A stretch of DNA of 64,000 nt from Flavobacterium sp. PMTSA4 (GCF_032098525.1 NZ_CP134890.1:248001-312000), one strand, 5' to 3'. Shown: positions 1 to 9,304, counted from the stretch's first letter. Translations and numbers: made by a program. Notes: a model not told the origin generated them from the sequence alone.

Positions 1-1693
1 TGATGTTTTCTAACTTTTTACTTTCTTCTCTAGCTTTTCCTTCTTCCTCTTTGAGATTAAGTGAAGTTTTTTCTAGTTTTGAACGTTCTTTTTGAAGCGT
101 AGCAATGGTTTTGTCAAAACGTACTTTTCCTTTTTCTATTTTCTTTTTGGCACGATTAATTAACCCAAATGGAATTCCATTTTTTTGAGCAACTTCAAAC
201 GTAAACGAACTTCCAGCTTGTCCTAGCACTAATTTATACATTGGTTCTAATGACTTTTCGTCAAAAAGCATGTTAGCATTTGAGGCAAAAGGTAATTCGT
301 TTGCTAATATTTTTAAATTTGAATAATGGGTAGTTATAATACCAAATGCTTCCCTATGATAAAACTCTTCTAAAAATATTTCTGCTAAAGCTCCACCAAG
401 TTCAGGATCAGAACCTGTACCGAATTCATCAATCAGGAATAAGGTCTTTGCATTGCATTTTTTTAGAAAATAATTCATGTTTTTCAATCGATAACTATAT
501 GTACTTAAATGATTTTCTATCGATTGGTTATCGCCAATGTCGGTTAGAATTCTATCAAAAAGAAAAGTTTCGCTACGTTCATGAACCGGAATTAAGATAC
601 CACATTGCAGCATGAGTTGAAGTAAACCAATTGTTTTTAAAGAAATTGTTTTTCCACCAGCATTTGGACCAGAAATTACAATAATTCTATTTTCATTAGT
701 TAATTCAATAGTTTGTGGATATGTTTTCTCTTTTTTTTCTAAATTGTTTAAATACAAAATAGGATGAAATGCTTCTCTAAAAAAAAGTCTTTTTTCTTTT
801 GTAATTATTGGTAATATTGCATTGATTTTATTTGCATATTTAGCTTTTCCAGCAATAACATCAATATCACTTAAGAAATCCTGATACTGCCACAATAACT
901 CCAAAAATGGTCTAATTTCGTTTGAAAGTTTCTTTAAGATTCTTGTAATTTCTTCTTTTTCTTCATATTCCAGATTACTTAAATCTCTTGAATAACGCAA
1001 AGTAGCTTCTGGTTCTATATAAGCAATACTTCCTGTTTTAGAACTACCAAGAATTGAACCTTTTACTTTTTTGCGATACATGGCTAAAACCGCTAAAACT
1101 CTTCTGTTTTCAACAAAACTTTCTTTGATTTCATCCAAATAACCCAAAGAATTATATTGACTTAAAGCTTGTCCGAAACTTTGATTTACTTTTCCTCTAA
1201 CAACATTCATGTCGCGACGAATATTGATTAAATCGGGCGAAGCATTATCTTTTATCTCACCATACTTATCAACTACTTCATCAATTTTTTGGATGATGAT
1301 TTTTGTAAACTCAACGTGTGAAGCTTTTTCGTTAAGTTTTGGATAATAGTCTTTGAATTTTTTCAAAAACAATAATAATGTATTAACTGTTTCCGAAAGC
1401 GTAGCAATTTTTCTAAAACTGCCGACTTCAAGAAAGCTATCTTCTATTGCAAGAAACTTGAAATCTTTGGATAAATTATCAAAACCATGATTTGGAATAG
1501 CATTATTGTTACTAAAAGAAGAAACATATTCCGAAGTTTGAAGCAAAGCGTTCATCAAACTTTCTTGGTCTTTTATAGGAACAATTTCTAAAGCTTTTTG
1601 TTTCCCCATTTCTGTGTTGCAACGCTCAGAAATAGTTTGTAAAACAGTAGTAAATTCTAAGTCTTTAAGTGTTTTATCAGTAACTGAAATCAT
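1..1693 (-). CDS. mutS2: Endonuclease MutS2 / MutS-like ATPase, C-terminus cut by window edge
   Basis: Reading the minus strand from an ATG at 1693 gives a continuous frame running off base 1, so about 564 residues are visible and the C-terminus (where a Smr nuclease domain would sit) is missing. The protein has the MutS core and clamp region, then a Walker A motif GPNAGGKT near residues 342-349 and a Walker B with LFLIDEFGTG near 416-425. A lysine/glutamate-rich coiled coil begins at the window edge. The start sequence (ISVTDKTLKDLEF) and the lack of an N-terminal mismatch-recognition domain point to MutS2 rather than MutS1. Known role of the family: anti-recombination or rescue of collided ribosomes. 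It is divergent from ung and shares a 62-bp promoter region with it. Confidence 0.93.
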   Translation of the reverse strand, partial: MISVTDKTLKDLEFTTVLQTISERCNTEMGKQKALEIVPIKDQESLMNALLQTSEYVSSFSNNNAIPNHGFDNLSKDFKFLAIEDSFLEVGSFRKIATLSETVNTLLLFLKKFKDYYPKLNEKASHVEFTKIIIQKIDEVVDKYGEIKDNASPDLINIRRDMNVVRGKVNQSFGQALSQYNSLGYLDEIKESFVENRRVLAVLAMYRKKVKGSILGSSKTGSIAYIEPEATLRYSRDLSNLEYEEKEEITRILKKLSNEIRPFLELLWQYQDFLSDIDVIAGKAKYANKINAILPIITKEKRLFFREAFHPILYLNNLEKKEKTYPQTIELTNENRIIVISGPNAGGKTISLKTIGLLQLMLQCGILIPVHERSETFLFDRILTDIGDNQSIENHLSTYSYRLKNMNYFLKKCNAKTLFLIDEFGTGSDPELGGALAEIFLEEFYHREAFGIITTHYSNLKILANELPFASNANMLFDEKSLEPMYKLVLGQAGSSFTFEVAQKNGIPFGLINRAKKKIEKGKVRFDKTIATLQKERSKLEKTSLNLKEEEGKAREESKKLENI

Positions 1694-1709
1694 AAATTAT
1701 ATCTTAGCA

Positions 1710-1742
1710 CAAAGTTACAAAGTTTTAAACTATTTATATTTG
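1710..1742. promoter_or_regulatory. Divergent promoters for mutS2 and ung
   Basis: Two Bacteroidetes-type -7 boxes lie back to back. TAACTTTG reads on the minus strand at 1717-1710, 17 bp before the mutS2 start. TATATTTG reads on the plus strand at 1735-1742, 13 bp before the ung start. Both fit TAnnTTTG exactly. I see no clear -33 TTG element for either one, so the assignment rests on the -7 boxes and spacing to the start codons. Confidence 0.6.
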
Positions 1743-1755
1743 TAAAAAAAGTAAA

Positions 1756-2421
1756 ATGCAATTCAATATCAAACCATCGTGGCAGGATTTTTTAGCATCG
1801 GAATTCGAGAAATCTTATTTTGTTTCTTTACTAAATTCTTTAGATGAAGAGTATGAAAATTACATTTGTTTTCCTCCAAAGGAGTTGATTTTTAATGCCT
1901 TTAATCAATTTGATGTCAATGAGTTGAAAGTAGTGATTATTGGTCAAGATCCGTATCATGGAGTAGGTGAAGCCAATGGTTTGTGTTTCTCTGTAAATGA
2001 TGGAGTAAAAATTCCGCCTTCTTTGCGCAATATTTTTACTGAAATCAATACAGAATTTGACCGACTTTTTTTTCCATCAACGGGTAATTTAGAACATTGG
2101 GCAAAGCAAGGTGTTTTACTTTTAAATGCTACAATGACGGTTAGAAAAGATAGTCCAAACAGTCATAAAAACCTTGATTGGCAAATTTTTACAGATGCTG
2201 TTATTGAAAAAATATCTAAAGAAAAGGAACAAATTGTTTTCTTGCTTTGGGGAAGTTTTGCTCAAAAGAAAGCCGAACTTATCAATAAAAGCAAACATCT
2301 TGTATTAGAATCGGGTCATCCTTCTTTTGCGAGTGTACATAAAAAATGGTTTGGCAATAATCATTTCATTAAAACAAATGAATTTTTACTTCAGAAAGGA
2401 AAACAAATAATAGAATGGTAG
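1756..2421 (+). CDS. ung: Uracil-DNA glycosylase, family 1
   Basis: The 221-residue protein removes uracil from DNA as the first step of base-excision repair. The catalytic water-activating motif GQDPYHG is present around residues 62-68, followed by GLCFSV. The C-terminal DNA-intercalation motif is HPSFASVHKKWFG instead of the more usual HPSPLSAHRGF, but the catalytic His and the fold length are kept. The length matches family 1 enzymes (about 220 residues). The ATG at 1756 follows a consensus -7 box by 13 bp. It is convergent with the lipoprotein gene that starts directly at 2422, with no spacer. Confidence 0.97.
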   Translation: MQFNIKPSWQDFLASEFEKSYFVSLLNSLDEEYENYICFPPKELIFNAFNQFDVNELKVVIIGQDPYHGVGEANGLCFSVNDGVKIPPSLRNIFTEINTEFDRLFFPSTGNLEHWAKQGVLLLNATMTVRKDSPNSHKNLDWQIFTDAVIEKISKEKEQIVFLLWGSFAQKKAELINKSKHLVLESGHPSFASVHKKWFGNNHFIKTNEFLLQKGKQIIEW

Positions 2422-3012
2422 TTAGTTTACCGTGAAATTATAATAGCCTTCGCTGTCTAATCCTGTAACCGTTGAGTTTATGTTCATAACCAAATCTTTT
2501 GGTCTACTAACGGAGCGTAATTCAACTTTATTTGTTGATGAACTGTTATAGCCAAAACTTAACCTGTAATCACCTGCACTTAATAATGGAAAACCAACAT
2601 TGTATAAATAAGATTGTTCAACGTTGTCTAATTGACAAATACCATAGACATACTCACCATTTATCGCTGAACCTTGATTGATGTCTAATAAATTGTCATC
2701 CACAGAAACCACTTCCCAATCGGTTGCGTTAATTTTTCTTTCTATAACATAAGAAAAAACAAATTGTGTTGCACCGTTAGTAGTTTTGTAAATATCCAAT
2801 AAAGCGGCTTGATTTTCTGAGTCAGGTAAATATCTTGAAAAATCAGCGTCTATATACAAGTAATCACCAACTGCATATGAAGGTTGGGTTTGAATGGTAA
2901 CCAAATTGTTTGCTTCAAGAAATACATTGTGATAAAAACCATCGTCATTAGTATCACAATTTGTAAATAGAAATGCACTGCTAAAAAGAACTATATAGAA
3001 TAACTTTTTCAT
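2422..3012 (-). CDS. Hypothetical lipoprotein
   Basis: The 196-residue protein begins with a classic lipoprotein leader: MKKL, a hydrophobic stretch, then a lipobox-like LFTNC with Cys around residue 19, followed by acidic residues (DTNDD). The mature part has no motif I can name; it is rich in aromatic and beta-strand-like segments, as in many outer-membrane-attached beta-sandwich proteins of Bacteroidetes. It starts 11 bp downstream of the beta-barrel gene at 3024-3590 on the same strand, so the two are probably co-transcribed and may act together at the outer membrane. Specific function unknown. Confidence 0.8.
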   Translation of the reverse strand: MKKLFYIVLFSSAFLFTNCDTNDDGFYHNVFLEANNLVTIQTQPSYAVGDYLYIDADFSRYLPDSENQAALLDIYKTTNGATQFVFSYVIERKINATDWEVVSVDDNLLDINQGSAINGEYVYGICQLDNVEQSYLYNVGFPLLSAGDYRLSFGYNSSSTNKVELRSVSRPKDLVMNINSTVTGLDSEGYYNFTVN

Positions 3013-3023
3013 AAACTTATCAA

Positions 3024-3590
3024 TTAAAAACGATAACCTAAACCAATACCAACTCTTGAAATCTTATCTGGGCTTTTATCTGTATTTGCAAAATTATACC
3101 CAAAACCAACAAGTACTTCCATCCCAAAACTGTCTGTAAAATAAAGTTTGAAACCTAAAGCAGCTCCAGCACCAAAATCAGTATAGTTTGACTTCTGTGT
3201 GTCATAATATCCATTTAAGTTCTCATCAATTTTATATACAATTTCTTTGTGCTCGCCACCATTGTAAGAACCAAATACTTCAGCAAAATAATAGGTTTTC
3301 TTTCCTTTTGATAAAGCATATCGCACATAAGGATTAAACTCATATTTTGGTAAATTATCTACATAACCTTCATCAAAATCTGTTTTTACTTTTGAACTGC
3401 TTGTAAAATTCACATTAAATCCAACAGAAAAGTCATTGTCTAAAAAACGTTCATAACTAACACTTGCTTTAGACGACAATATTGCTTGTAGAACATCTAC
3501 GCGAAGTTCATTCTTTCTTGGATTAGGTGTACTTTCTTGTGCGTTTGCCAAGGCAGAAAACATCAATAAAATCAAAATAAATTTTTTCAT
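3024..3590 (-). CDS. Outer-membrane beta-barrel family protein
   Basis: The 188-residue protein has a Sec signal peptide ending ANAQ near residue 18, then alternating hydrophobic/polar strands typical of small porin-like barrels: GFNVNFTSSS, YEFNPYVRYALSKGK, YFAEVFGSYNGG, DFGAGAALGFKLYFTD and MEVLVGFGYNF, ending in an aromatic residue (GYRF). A terminal Phe is the usual barrel-assembly signal. Known Flavobacterium proteins of this type are annotated as outer membrane beta-barrel or DUF3575-like proteins. It lies just upstream of the lipoprotein at 2422-3012 and probably shares its transcript. Confidence 0.8.
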   Translation of the reverse strand: MKKFILILLMFSALANAQESTPNPRKNELRVDVLQAILSSKASVSYERFLDNDFSVGFNVNFTSSSKVKTDFDEGYVDNLPKYEFNPYVRYALSKGKKTYYFAEVFGSYNGGEHKEIVYKIDENLNGYYDTQKSNYTDFGAGAALGFKLYFTDSFGMEVLVGFGYNFANTDKSPDKISRVGIGLGYRF

Positions 3591-3650
3591 TAATCAATAG
3601 TATTTGATTGAGCGAATATACAAAATAAGTTTAATAAATAATGGTAGTTT

Positions 3651-4586
3651 CTAATCGAGTGTCAAAGCACCCAGTATCTCTTCATTCATAAATGGACCAC
3701 CAGGATAATCTGCAGTATAATCTAGATTCAACCAAATTTTTCCACGCTCATCAATATGATAATGAAGTGATTGACCTTTGGATTCTCGTGAAAACAATTC
3801 TTTTTTGATTAAGTAGTTAACCGCTTCCAAATCACTTTTTTTATCTCCAATATAAATCTCAGGATAAATATGTCCTTTAGTGTGTATTAATCTAGGAATA
3901 CCTCCAATCGACTTAATACAAGCTGCCATAAAGATAGAATGGTCATCGCAATCGCCAGAAAGGTAGGGAAGTGTTTCTGAAGCAGTAGCAATATAATCTC
4001 TTCCTTTTGGGTCGCTAACGTAATTCCAGTTGCTATTAATCTCTTTAAACACAGCAAAACACTGTATCAGCGTGAAATATTCGTTATAACCTTTAACTTT
4101 TCTGAAGTTTTTTGTTGTAGCTCTAAGCGCATAGCTTCTTATTCTTGGATTGTCATATTCTACCGCTTTGATAATTTTATACTTATTCGGAAAAGGCAAA
4201 AGTTTGGATACTATCAAGTCCTGCGGATTAGGATCTTCGGTCATCGCGTATATCATTGAGCGGTAATCATCAAAAACGCTAACAAATCCATAACCGCCAA
4301 AAATGGTTCCATAGAGTAGTGTCAATACATAAATGATGATACTAATCAAAGTAATGCGACGCATTGCTTTTAATATTAAATGGAATGCCGTAGTAATTAG
4401 AATAAATAGCAGTATTCTATCCAAATGGATTGGCCATTCTAAATCGATGAGTTTTTGATGGGCAATAATGAAAACTGGAATAGTAAAAAGAATACTCAGC
4501 AAAAAAATGATAATGGAATCCCACGGACTTTTTATCCTAAGTCGTTCTTTTAACGTTTGATAATTAAGGTTTCCTAGTTTAATCAT
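3651..4586 (-). CDS. Membrane protein with transglutaminase-like domain
   Basis: The 311-residue protein has three or four N-terminal membrane segments (residues about 20-115) followed by a soluble transglutaminase-like cysteine peptidase domain. The nucleophile region is LSGDCDDHSIFMAACIKSIG, and the His region is HTKGHIYPEIYIG with a following acidic residue, as expected for a Cys-His-Asp triad. The soluble part probably faces the periplasm. It is the last gene of a four-gene minus-strand run (6900 to 3651) and starts 17 bp after the gene at 4604-5455. Substrate cannot be read from sequence. Confidence 0.8.
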   Translation of the reverse strand: MIKLGNLNYQTLKERLRIKSPWDSIIIFLLSILFTIPVFIIAHQKLIDLEWPIHLDRILLFILITTAFHLILKAMRRITLISIIIYVLTLLYGTIFGGYGFVSVFDDYRSMIYAMTEDPNPQDLIVSKLLPFPNKYKIIKAVEYDNPRIRSYALRATTKNFRKVKGYNEYFTLIQCFAVFKEINSNWNYVSDPKGRDYIATASETLPYLSGDCDDHSIFMAACIKSIGGIPRLIHTKGHIYPEIYIGDKKSDLEAVNYLIKKELFSRESKGQSLHYHIDERGKIWLNLDYTADYPGGPFMNEEILGALTLD

Positions 4587-4603
4587 TATGCCTGTTGTAA
4601 AAG

Positions 4604-5455
4604 CTAAACGGCTTTTACTATTTCAGCAAAAGTACCTTTTTTATCAATAATTTTCAGGTCAAATAATTGATTTTGAATTTTGTTTAACACTTTTTCGTCC
4701 AATGGTTTTTGCGACCATCGTGTTAATCGCAACCACTGTTGGATGTCTTCTAGTTTTTGATGGTATTTGGATGCTAACGTTCTGTCTATGCTCGGAATAT
4801 CTTTAAACTCAAGTGTTGTTTCGTTGATGATTTCCAATATTCTAGCTATGGTTTGTGGATGCTTTTCTAAAACTTCGTTTCTAACAGCAATCACAAAGCA
4901 TGGCCATGGAGTAGGACATTCACCAATTCTTCGAAATACGCCTTTATCTACCAACGGTTGTGTCATAAATCGTTCCCACATGAAATAGTCCGAAGTGCCA
5001 TTTGTCAATGACTCTACAGCGCCATCAATGGTGTTTACTAATTCATATTCTAAGGTTTCTGTGTTCCAATTGTTGTTTTGTGCGTTGACTATCGCCATCA
5101 AATGCGAACCCGAACCATAGCGCGAAATCGCTACTTTCTTGTGTTCAACATCAGTAATAGTTTGATATGGTGAATTAGCTGCCACATGAATTCCCCAGAT
5201 TAACGGACTTTGAACAAATACTTGCACAATAGAACTATCGTTACCGCCAACGATATCTTTCACAATTCCTTCACTCAAAATCACAGCCATGTCAGTTTCT
5301 CCATCGCGAAGCATTTGGCACATTTTGCCCGTTCCTTCGGGTATATCGGTCCATTCCAAGTCAATTCCTTCTACTTCAAATTCTCCATTTTCAATGCATA
5401 AATGCCACGGAAGATTAAAATGCTCGGGAACGCCAACTATTTTTATGGTTTTCAT
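4604..5455 (-). CDS. Substrate-binding-protein-like (NMT1/SsuA fold) protein without signal peptide
   Basis: The 283-residue protein resembles periplasmic ligand-binding proteins of nitrate/taurine/thiamine-precursor ABC systems: GVPEHFNLPWHLCIENGEFEVEGIDLEW at the start, GETDMAVILSEG, and GSGSHLMAIV followed by NGTSDYFMWERFM. It begins directly with the first beta strand (MKTIKIVG) and has no signal peptide, and no ABC permease or ATPase gene is nearby. It may therefore be a cytosolic ligand-binding or enzyme-like derivative of the fold. It sits in a run with a nucleoside phosphorylase, a GNAT and a transglutaminase-like protein. Confidence 0.75.
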   Translation of the reverse strand: MKTIKIVGVPEHFNLPWHLCIENGEFEVEGIDLEWTDIPEGTGKMCQMLRDGETDMAVILSEGIVKDIVGGNDSSIVQVFVQSPLIWGIHVAANSPYQTITDVEHKKVAISRYGSGSHLMAIVNAQNNNWNTETLEYELVNTIDGAVESLTNGTSDYFMWERFMTQPLVDKGVFRRIGECPTPWPCFVIAVRNEVLEKHPQTIARILEIINETTLEFKDIPSIDRTLASKYHQKLEDIQQWLRLTRWSQKPLDEKVLNKIQNQLFDLKIIDKKGTFAEIVKAV

Positions 5456-5487
5456 TGTGATTTATTGTTTTTGTGTACTTGTTCTTC

Positions 5488-6024
5488 TTATTGATTAGTA
5501 TTCTTCATTTGCCACCAGGTCCAAAATACTCCTTCAGGATCGGGATATTCTTCCATAAAGGTCATGCCACATCTTCCTAACACTTTGTTAGAAGCGCCGT
5601 TTTGAGCATGTGTATAAGCATTCAGGTCGCTAACCTTCAATTGGTCAATTCCATAAGTCAACCAAAACTGCGTTGCTTCAGTAGCATAGCCTTTATTCCA
5701 GAATTTTGGATTCAGGCGATATCCATAATCGTAAAAGTTAGTATTGCCATTTTCTATATGGTCGTCAACAAATTTTATACCTGTCCAGCCTATAAACTCT
5801 CCGGTTTCCTTTAGAATAGTAGCAAATCTTCCAATATTATTTTGGTTATACTGACGGTGAACATATTCAATTACTTTAATACTTTCCGCAATATCGGTGC
5901 TGGGTTTTTGCCATAAATAAGTGTGTACATCTGGATTGCTGTCCATTGCAAACATAGCTTCGGCATCCGTTAACTCTAGCGGACGAAGCAATAAACGCTC
6001 GGTTTCAAAAGTTATAAATTCCAT
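5488..6024 (-). CDS. GNAT family N-acetyltransferase (RimJ/RimL type)
   Basis: The 178-residue protein starts FETERLLLRPLELTDAEAMF, the typical opening of RimJ-like acetyltransferases, and continues with YGYRLNPKFWNKGYATEA, the acetyl-CoA-binding region, and a late AYTHAQNGASNKVLGRCGM segment. These enzymes acetylate protein N-termini or small molecules. It is the second gene in the 6900-to-3651 run, 9 bp after the nucleoside phosphorylase. Substrate unknown. Confidence 0.88.
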   Translation of the reverse strand: MEFITFETERLLLRPLELTDAEAMFAMDSNPDVHTYLWQKPSTDIAESIKVIEYVHRQYNQNNIGRFATILKETGEFIGWTGIKFVDDHIENGNTNFYDYGYRLNPKFWNKGYATEATQFWLTYGIDQLKVSDLNAYTHAQNGASNKVLGRCGMTFMEEYPDPEGVFWTWWQMKNTNQ

Positions 6025-6033
6025 TTTTCAGGC

Positions 6034-6900
6034 TTATTCTGCCAGTTTATTCAACGTGTATTCAATCAATTCGTCAACTGCTTTATACGGATCATCGCTA
6101 AAAGTCCCGTTGGCTCTGTTGGCAATAATAGCGTTCATCGAAAGACAATTATGACCTAACAGCTTACCTAAACCATAAATAGCCGAGGTTTCCATCTCTA
6201 AATTTGCCATTCTATGACCATTAAACTCAAAGCTATCCATCTTACTGTTCAACTCCAAATCTTGAATTCCTAGGCGCAATACGCGGCCTTGCGGACCATA
6301 AAAACCACCAGCTGTTCCGGTAATTCCAGTGTGTATTTTTGGGCTTTCTATTTTTTCTTTCAACGTTTCTGAACACGCAATTACATAAGGCGTTCCTTTT
6401 CTCAAATCCCAATTGGTGTGTTTGATAAACGCTTCTTCAATGTCTTTCTCGCAAATGTCATCAATCAAATAGGAGCGAAGCATGTTATCTAAGCCTAATC
6501 CGTGTGTTCCCATTACAAAACTATCTACGGGAATATCGGCTTGTAGCGAACCCGAAGTACCAATGCGAACAATATTCAGCGAAGTCAACGTTTCTTTTAT
6601 CGTGCGTGTAGTCAAATCAATATTCACTAATGCATCGAGTTCATTCATTACAATGTCAATATTATCCGGACCAATGCCCGAAGACAATACTGTCATTCGT
6701 TTGCCTTTATACGTACCTGTTTGGGTTTTAAATTCGCGTTTTTGGGTAGAAAACTCAATACTATCAAAGTGTTTCGTTATTTTTTCTACTCTATTTTGGT
6801 CGCCTACAAAGATGATATCGTGGGCTATATGTTCTGGTTTTAGGTTCAAATGGTAAACACTACCATCAGGGTTCAATATTAATTCAGATGATTTAATCAT
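6034..6900 (-). CDS. Nucleoside phosphorylase (uridine phosphorylase-like)
   Basis: The 288-residue protein belongs to the PNP/UDP phosphorylase family: early HIAHDIIFVGDQNRVEKI, central RIGTSGSLQADIPVDSFV (phosphate/ribose binding), and ANLEMETSAIYGLGKLLGH, the conserved Met-Glu ribose contact. Members split nucleosides into base and ribose-1-phosphate for salvage. Length is slightly over the 250-residue E. coli Udp. It is the first gene of a four-gene minus-strand run. Base specificity cannot be decided. Confidence 0.88.
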   Translation of the reverse strand: MIKSSELILNPDGSVYHLNLKPEHIAHDIIFVGDQNRVEKITKHFDSIEFSTQKREFKTQTGTYKGKRMTVLSSGIGPDNIDIVMNELDALVNIDLTTRTIKETLTSLNIVRIGTSGSLQADIPVDSFVMGTHGLGLDNMLRSYLIDDICEKDIEEAFIKHTNWDLRKGTPYVIACSETLKEKIESPKIHTGITGTAGGFYGPQGRVLRLGIQDLELNSKMDSFEFNGHRMANLEMETSAIYGLGKLLGHNCLSMNAIIANRANGTFSDDPYKAVDELIEYTLNKLAE

Positions 6901-6993
6901 TGGTTTTTTGTTTTATTGGTTTGTGGTTTTTAGTTTTTTGTAACATGCATGCTTCTAAAATTCTAAACTCAAAATTCTAAATTCTTAATTTAT

Positions 6994-7326
6994 TTATCCG
7001 CCAACACGCTTAACTTTAAATCCTTTTTCTTTAAGGATGTTCATAATCTTATCGCGATAATCGCCTTGAATAATGATAGCTCCATCTTTGAAACTTCCGC
7101 CAACACTAAGCTTGGTCTTAATGTCTTTGGCTAGTATTTTAAAGTCTTCCTCATCGCCTTCATAACCTTCAATAATGGTTGTGGCTTTGCCTTTTCGCTT
7201 TTCATATTTGCAAATCATAGGTTCTTTTTGAACGTATAATTCGTGTTCGTTTTCTACTGCTTCCTCTTGTTCTTCAGAAACCTGATGCTCTGGGAATAGT
7301 TTTTTAAGTTGTTCTTGTAAATCCAT
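6994..7326 (-). CDS. Translation initiation factor SUI1/eIF1-like (YciH family)
   Basis: The domain is small and basic: YEKRKGKATTIIEGYEGDEEDF, then LSVGGSFKDGAIIIQGDYRDKIMNILKEKGF, the SUI1 signature. I take the ATG at 7326 (MDLQEQLKKLFPE), giving 110 residues; the upstream in-frame ATG at 7344 adds only six residues outside the family pattern. YciH proteins influence start-codon fidelity in bacteria. It stands alone, with about 90 bp of AT-rich sequence on its 3' side and the oxygenase gene upstream. Confidence 0.9.
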   Translation of the reverse strand: MDLQEQLKKLFPEHQVSEEQEEAVENEHELYVQKEPMICKYEKRKGKATTIIEGYEGDEEDFKILAKDIKTKLSVGGSFKDGAIIIQGDYRDKIMNILKEKGFKVKRVGG

Positions 7327-7410
7327 GGCGTTAAAAAATAACAATAAAGGAAAAATCCAAACCCCAATGCAATATTGAGATTTGGAAGTTTCTATTTCAA
7401 AGATAAAGAT

Positions 7411-8364
7411 TTATTTTTTGATAAGCCCTAATTCAACCAATCTTTCGTGCAAAAATTCGCCCGCCGTGATGTCGTCAAAAGCTTTAGGATTGTTAGCATC
7501 AATACATTCTTCTAAGCAATCTAGCTTCATGTCGCTAACAGGATGCATAAAAAATGGAATCGAATAACGAGATGAACCCCATAATTCTCTTGGTGGATTC
7601 ACCACTTGGTGAATGGTAGATTTCAATTTATTGTTGGTATGTCTCGATAACATATCGCCTACATTAATCATTAATTCGTCTGGCTCAGCCATAGCATCAA
7701 TCCATTCGCCGTTATGATTCATTACTTGTAATCCTTTACCCTGAGCTCCCATTAATAGCGTAATCAGGTTGATATCGCCATGAGCAGCCGCACGAACAGC
7801 GCCGTCTTTTGGCTCGTCTGTTATAGGTGGATAGTGTATTGGACGCAGAATTGAGTTTCCGTCTTTGATGTAGTTGTCAAAATAAAACTCGTCTAATCCA
7901 ATGTATAAAGCCAAAGCTCTCAACACATAAACACCTGTTTTTTCAAGCATTTGATAGGCTTCTTTACCTACCGAATTGAAGTGAGGTAACTCTGTTACTT
8001 CCACATTGTCAGGATAGGCGTTGGCATATTTTGAGCCTTCAGAAACGTATTGTCCGAAGTGCCAAAACTCTTTCAAGTCGCCAGCCGAACGTCCTTTAGC
8101 TGATTCTTTCCCAAAAGAAACATAGCCACGTTGTCCGCCAATGCCTGGAATTTCATATTTTTCTTTGGTTTCCAATGGTAGATTGAAAAAGTTGCGTACT
8201 TCGCCGTACAAGTTTTCAACCAATTCGTCATCTAAAAAATGACCTTTTAATGCTACGAAGCCTATTTCTTCGTAAGCCTTTCCGATTTCATTTACAAACT
8301 TTTGTTTACGTGCCGGATCGTCCGACAGGAAATCACGTAAGTCAACACTTGGAATTTGTTGCAT
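7411..8364 (-). CDS. Isopenicillin N synthase-like 2-oxoglutarate/Fe(II) oxygenase
   Basis: The 317-residue protein has the IPNS/DIOX_N domain (IPSVDLRDFL, KGHFLDDELVENLYGEVRNFFNLP) and the double-stranded beta-helix with iron ligands His-x-Asp in AAAHGDINLITLL and the distal His in STIHQVVNPP. The 2-oxoglutarate-binding Arg-x-Ser is in SSRYSIPFFMHP. The length is typical. Members oxidise small molecules; no pathway partners sit next to it, so the substrate is unknown. Confidence 0.9.
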   Translation of the reverse strand: MQQIPSVDLRDFLSDDPARKQKFVNEIGKAYEEIGFVALKGHFLDDELVENLYGEVRNFFNLPLETKEKYEIPGIGGQRGYVSFGKESAKGRSAGDLKEFWHFGQYVSEGSKYANAYPDNVEVTELPHFNSVGKEAYQMLEKTGVYVLRALALYIGLDEFYFDNYIKDGNSILRPIHYPPITDEPKDGAVRAAAHGDINLITLLMGAQGKGLQVMNHNGEWIDAMAEPDELMINVGDMLSRHTNNKLKSTIHQVVNPPRELWGSSRYSIPFFMHPVSDMKLDCLEECIDANNPKAFDDITAGEFLHERLVELGLIKK

Positions 8365-8471
8365 ACCTTTAAAACTATTTTGTTATTGAATTTTAGGGAA
8401 ATATCCCGTTTAAAAGCTGCAAAGATATAGGTTTTTTGTCTATTTTTTGTTAAGAGAATGAGAAGATTAAC

Positions 8472-9209
8472 TTAAACATGCGTTGTATCAATCAATATCA
8501 TTTGAGCAGGGCTAAATGTTTTTGTATTCAGATAATTGCGTCCCGAAAAGGTATTTAAATTATAATAATACAGCTTAGCGCTAACGGTTATTAGGTGATG
8601 TGGCGGCATAGGCTCAGTAACCCATTCAATATCTTCGGGTAACACAGTGCCTTTATTTACAGGAATAGTAATATACAACTCTAGCGGTGTGTAGCCTTCT
8701 TCGAGTGTTGTAGCTTGTATCAGGATAACTAAATCCGCGGTAGAGCAGCCTAACGGGAAGGTTACATCAGTATCTACCACAAAATCATTGATTAAAACCG
8801 TTACTTCATGGGCAGCATTCAGCGTAGAATAAATATTAGGTCGAAAATAGTTTTCAAAAGGCGAATTTAAGTTATATTCAAATCTACCCATAGGTTCCAT
8901 CCACACTGTAAAAGGAGTTCGGGTGCCAATTTCCATACCGGTAGTGCCTTTTATGCGACTATAAATAGCGGTAGTCAAGCGCTGATGCATGGTGTTGTCG
9001 GTCATTCCAAGTAGAAAAGGTGTAAGTCCAATGCGCAATTGTTTTGCCCATTTGCTGCAATTACCAAACTCGGTAGCGCATGATTTTGTTGCTTTCGACT
9101 GCTTGACATTGGTGGCTCGGCTTTGAACAATTTGCATCCCATCTTGTTCTCTAAAAACTACATTGCCTACCAATCCTTTGAAATTCTTTTTGTTTCCTAA
9201 CCGTGCCAT
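8472..9209 (-). CDS. Unknown MARxG-type protein, distant relative of the one at 58071-58820
   Basis: I use the internal ATG at 9209 (MARLGNKKNFKGLVGN), giving 245 residues, because the longer 5' extension is hydrophobic and AT-rich and does not resemble the second copy. The N-terminal half is basic with RATNVKQSKATKS and a CATEFGNCSKWAKQLRIGL segment; the C-terminal half looks beta-rich. The pattern (MAR, FxG, FREQDG, LR, HQRLTTAI, FEYNL, a final MILID) can be laid alongside the 58071 protein in the same order. I recognise no named domain. It has no signal peptide. A hairpin and an 11-bp tandem repeat lie upstream. Function unknown. Confidence 0.7.
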   Translation of the reverse strand: MARLGNKKNFKGLVGNVVFREQDGMQIVQSRATNVKQSKATKSCATEFGNCSKWAKQLRIGLTPFLLGMTDNTMHQRLTTAIYSRIKGTTGMEIGTRTPFTVWMEPMGRFEYNLNSPFENYFRPNIYSTLNAAHEVTVLINDFVVDTDVTFPLGCSTADLVILIQATTLEEGYTPLELYITIPVNKGTVLPEDIEWVTEPMPPHHLITVSAKLYYYNLNTFSGRNYLNTKTFSPAQMILIDTTHV

Positions 9210-9304
9210 GATGTAAAGTGTTACTAATGAGTAGAATAAAAGTAAGTATTCTTTTAGTATGATTCGAAGTTTTAACATATTATTACGATACTGTTAGCAT
9301 AGTA

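Noticed and set aside
9210..9278. Longer start for the MARxG gene adding a hydrophobic segment
   Set aside because: The extra 23 residues are encoded by AT-rich DNA, and the 58071 relative begins exactly at MAR.
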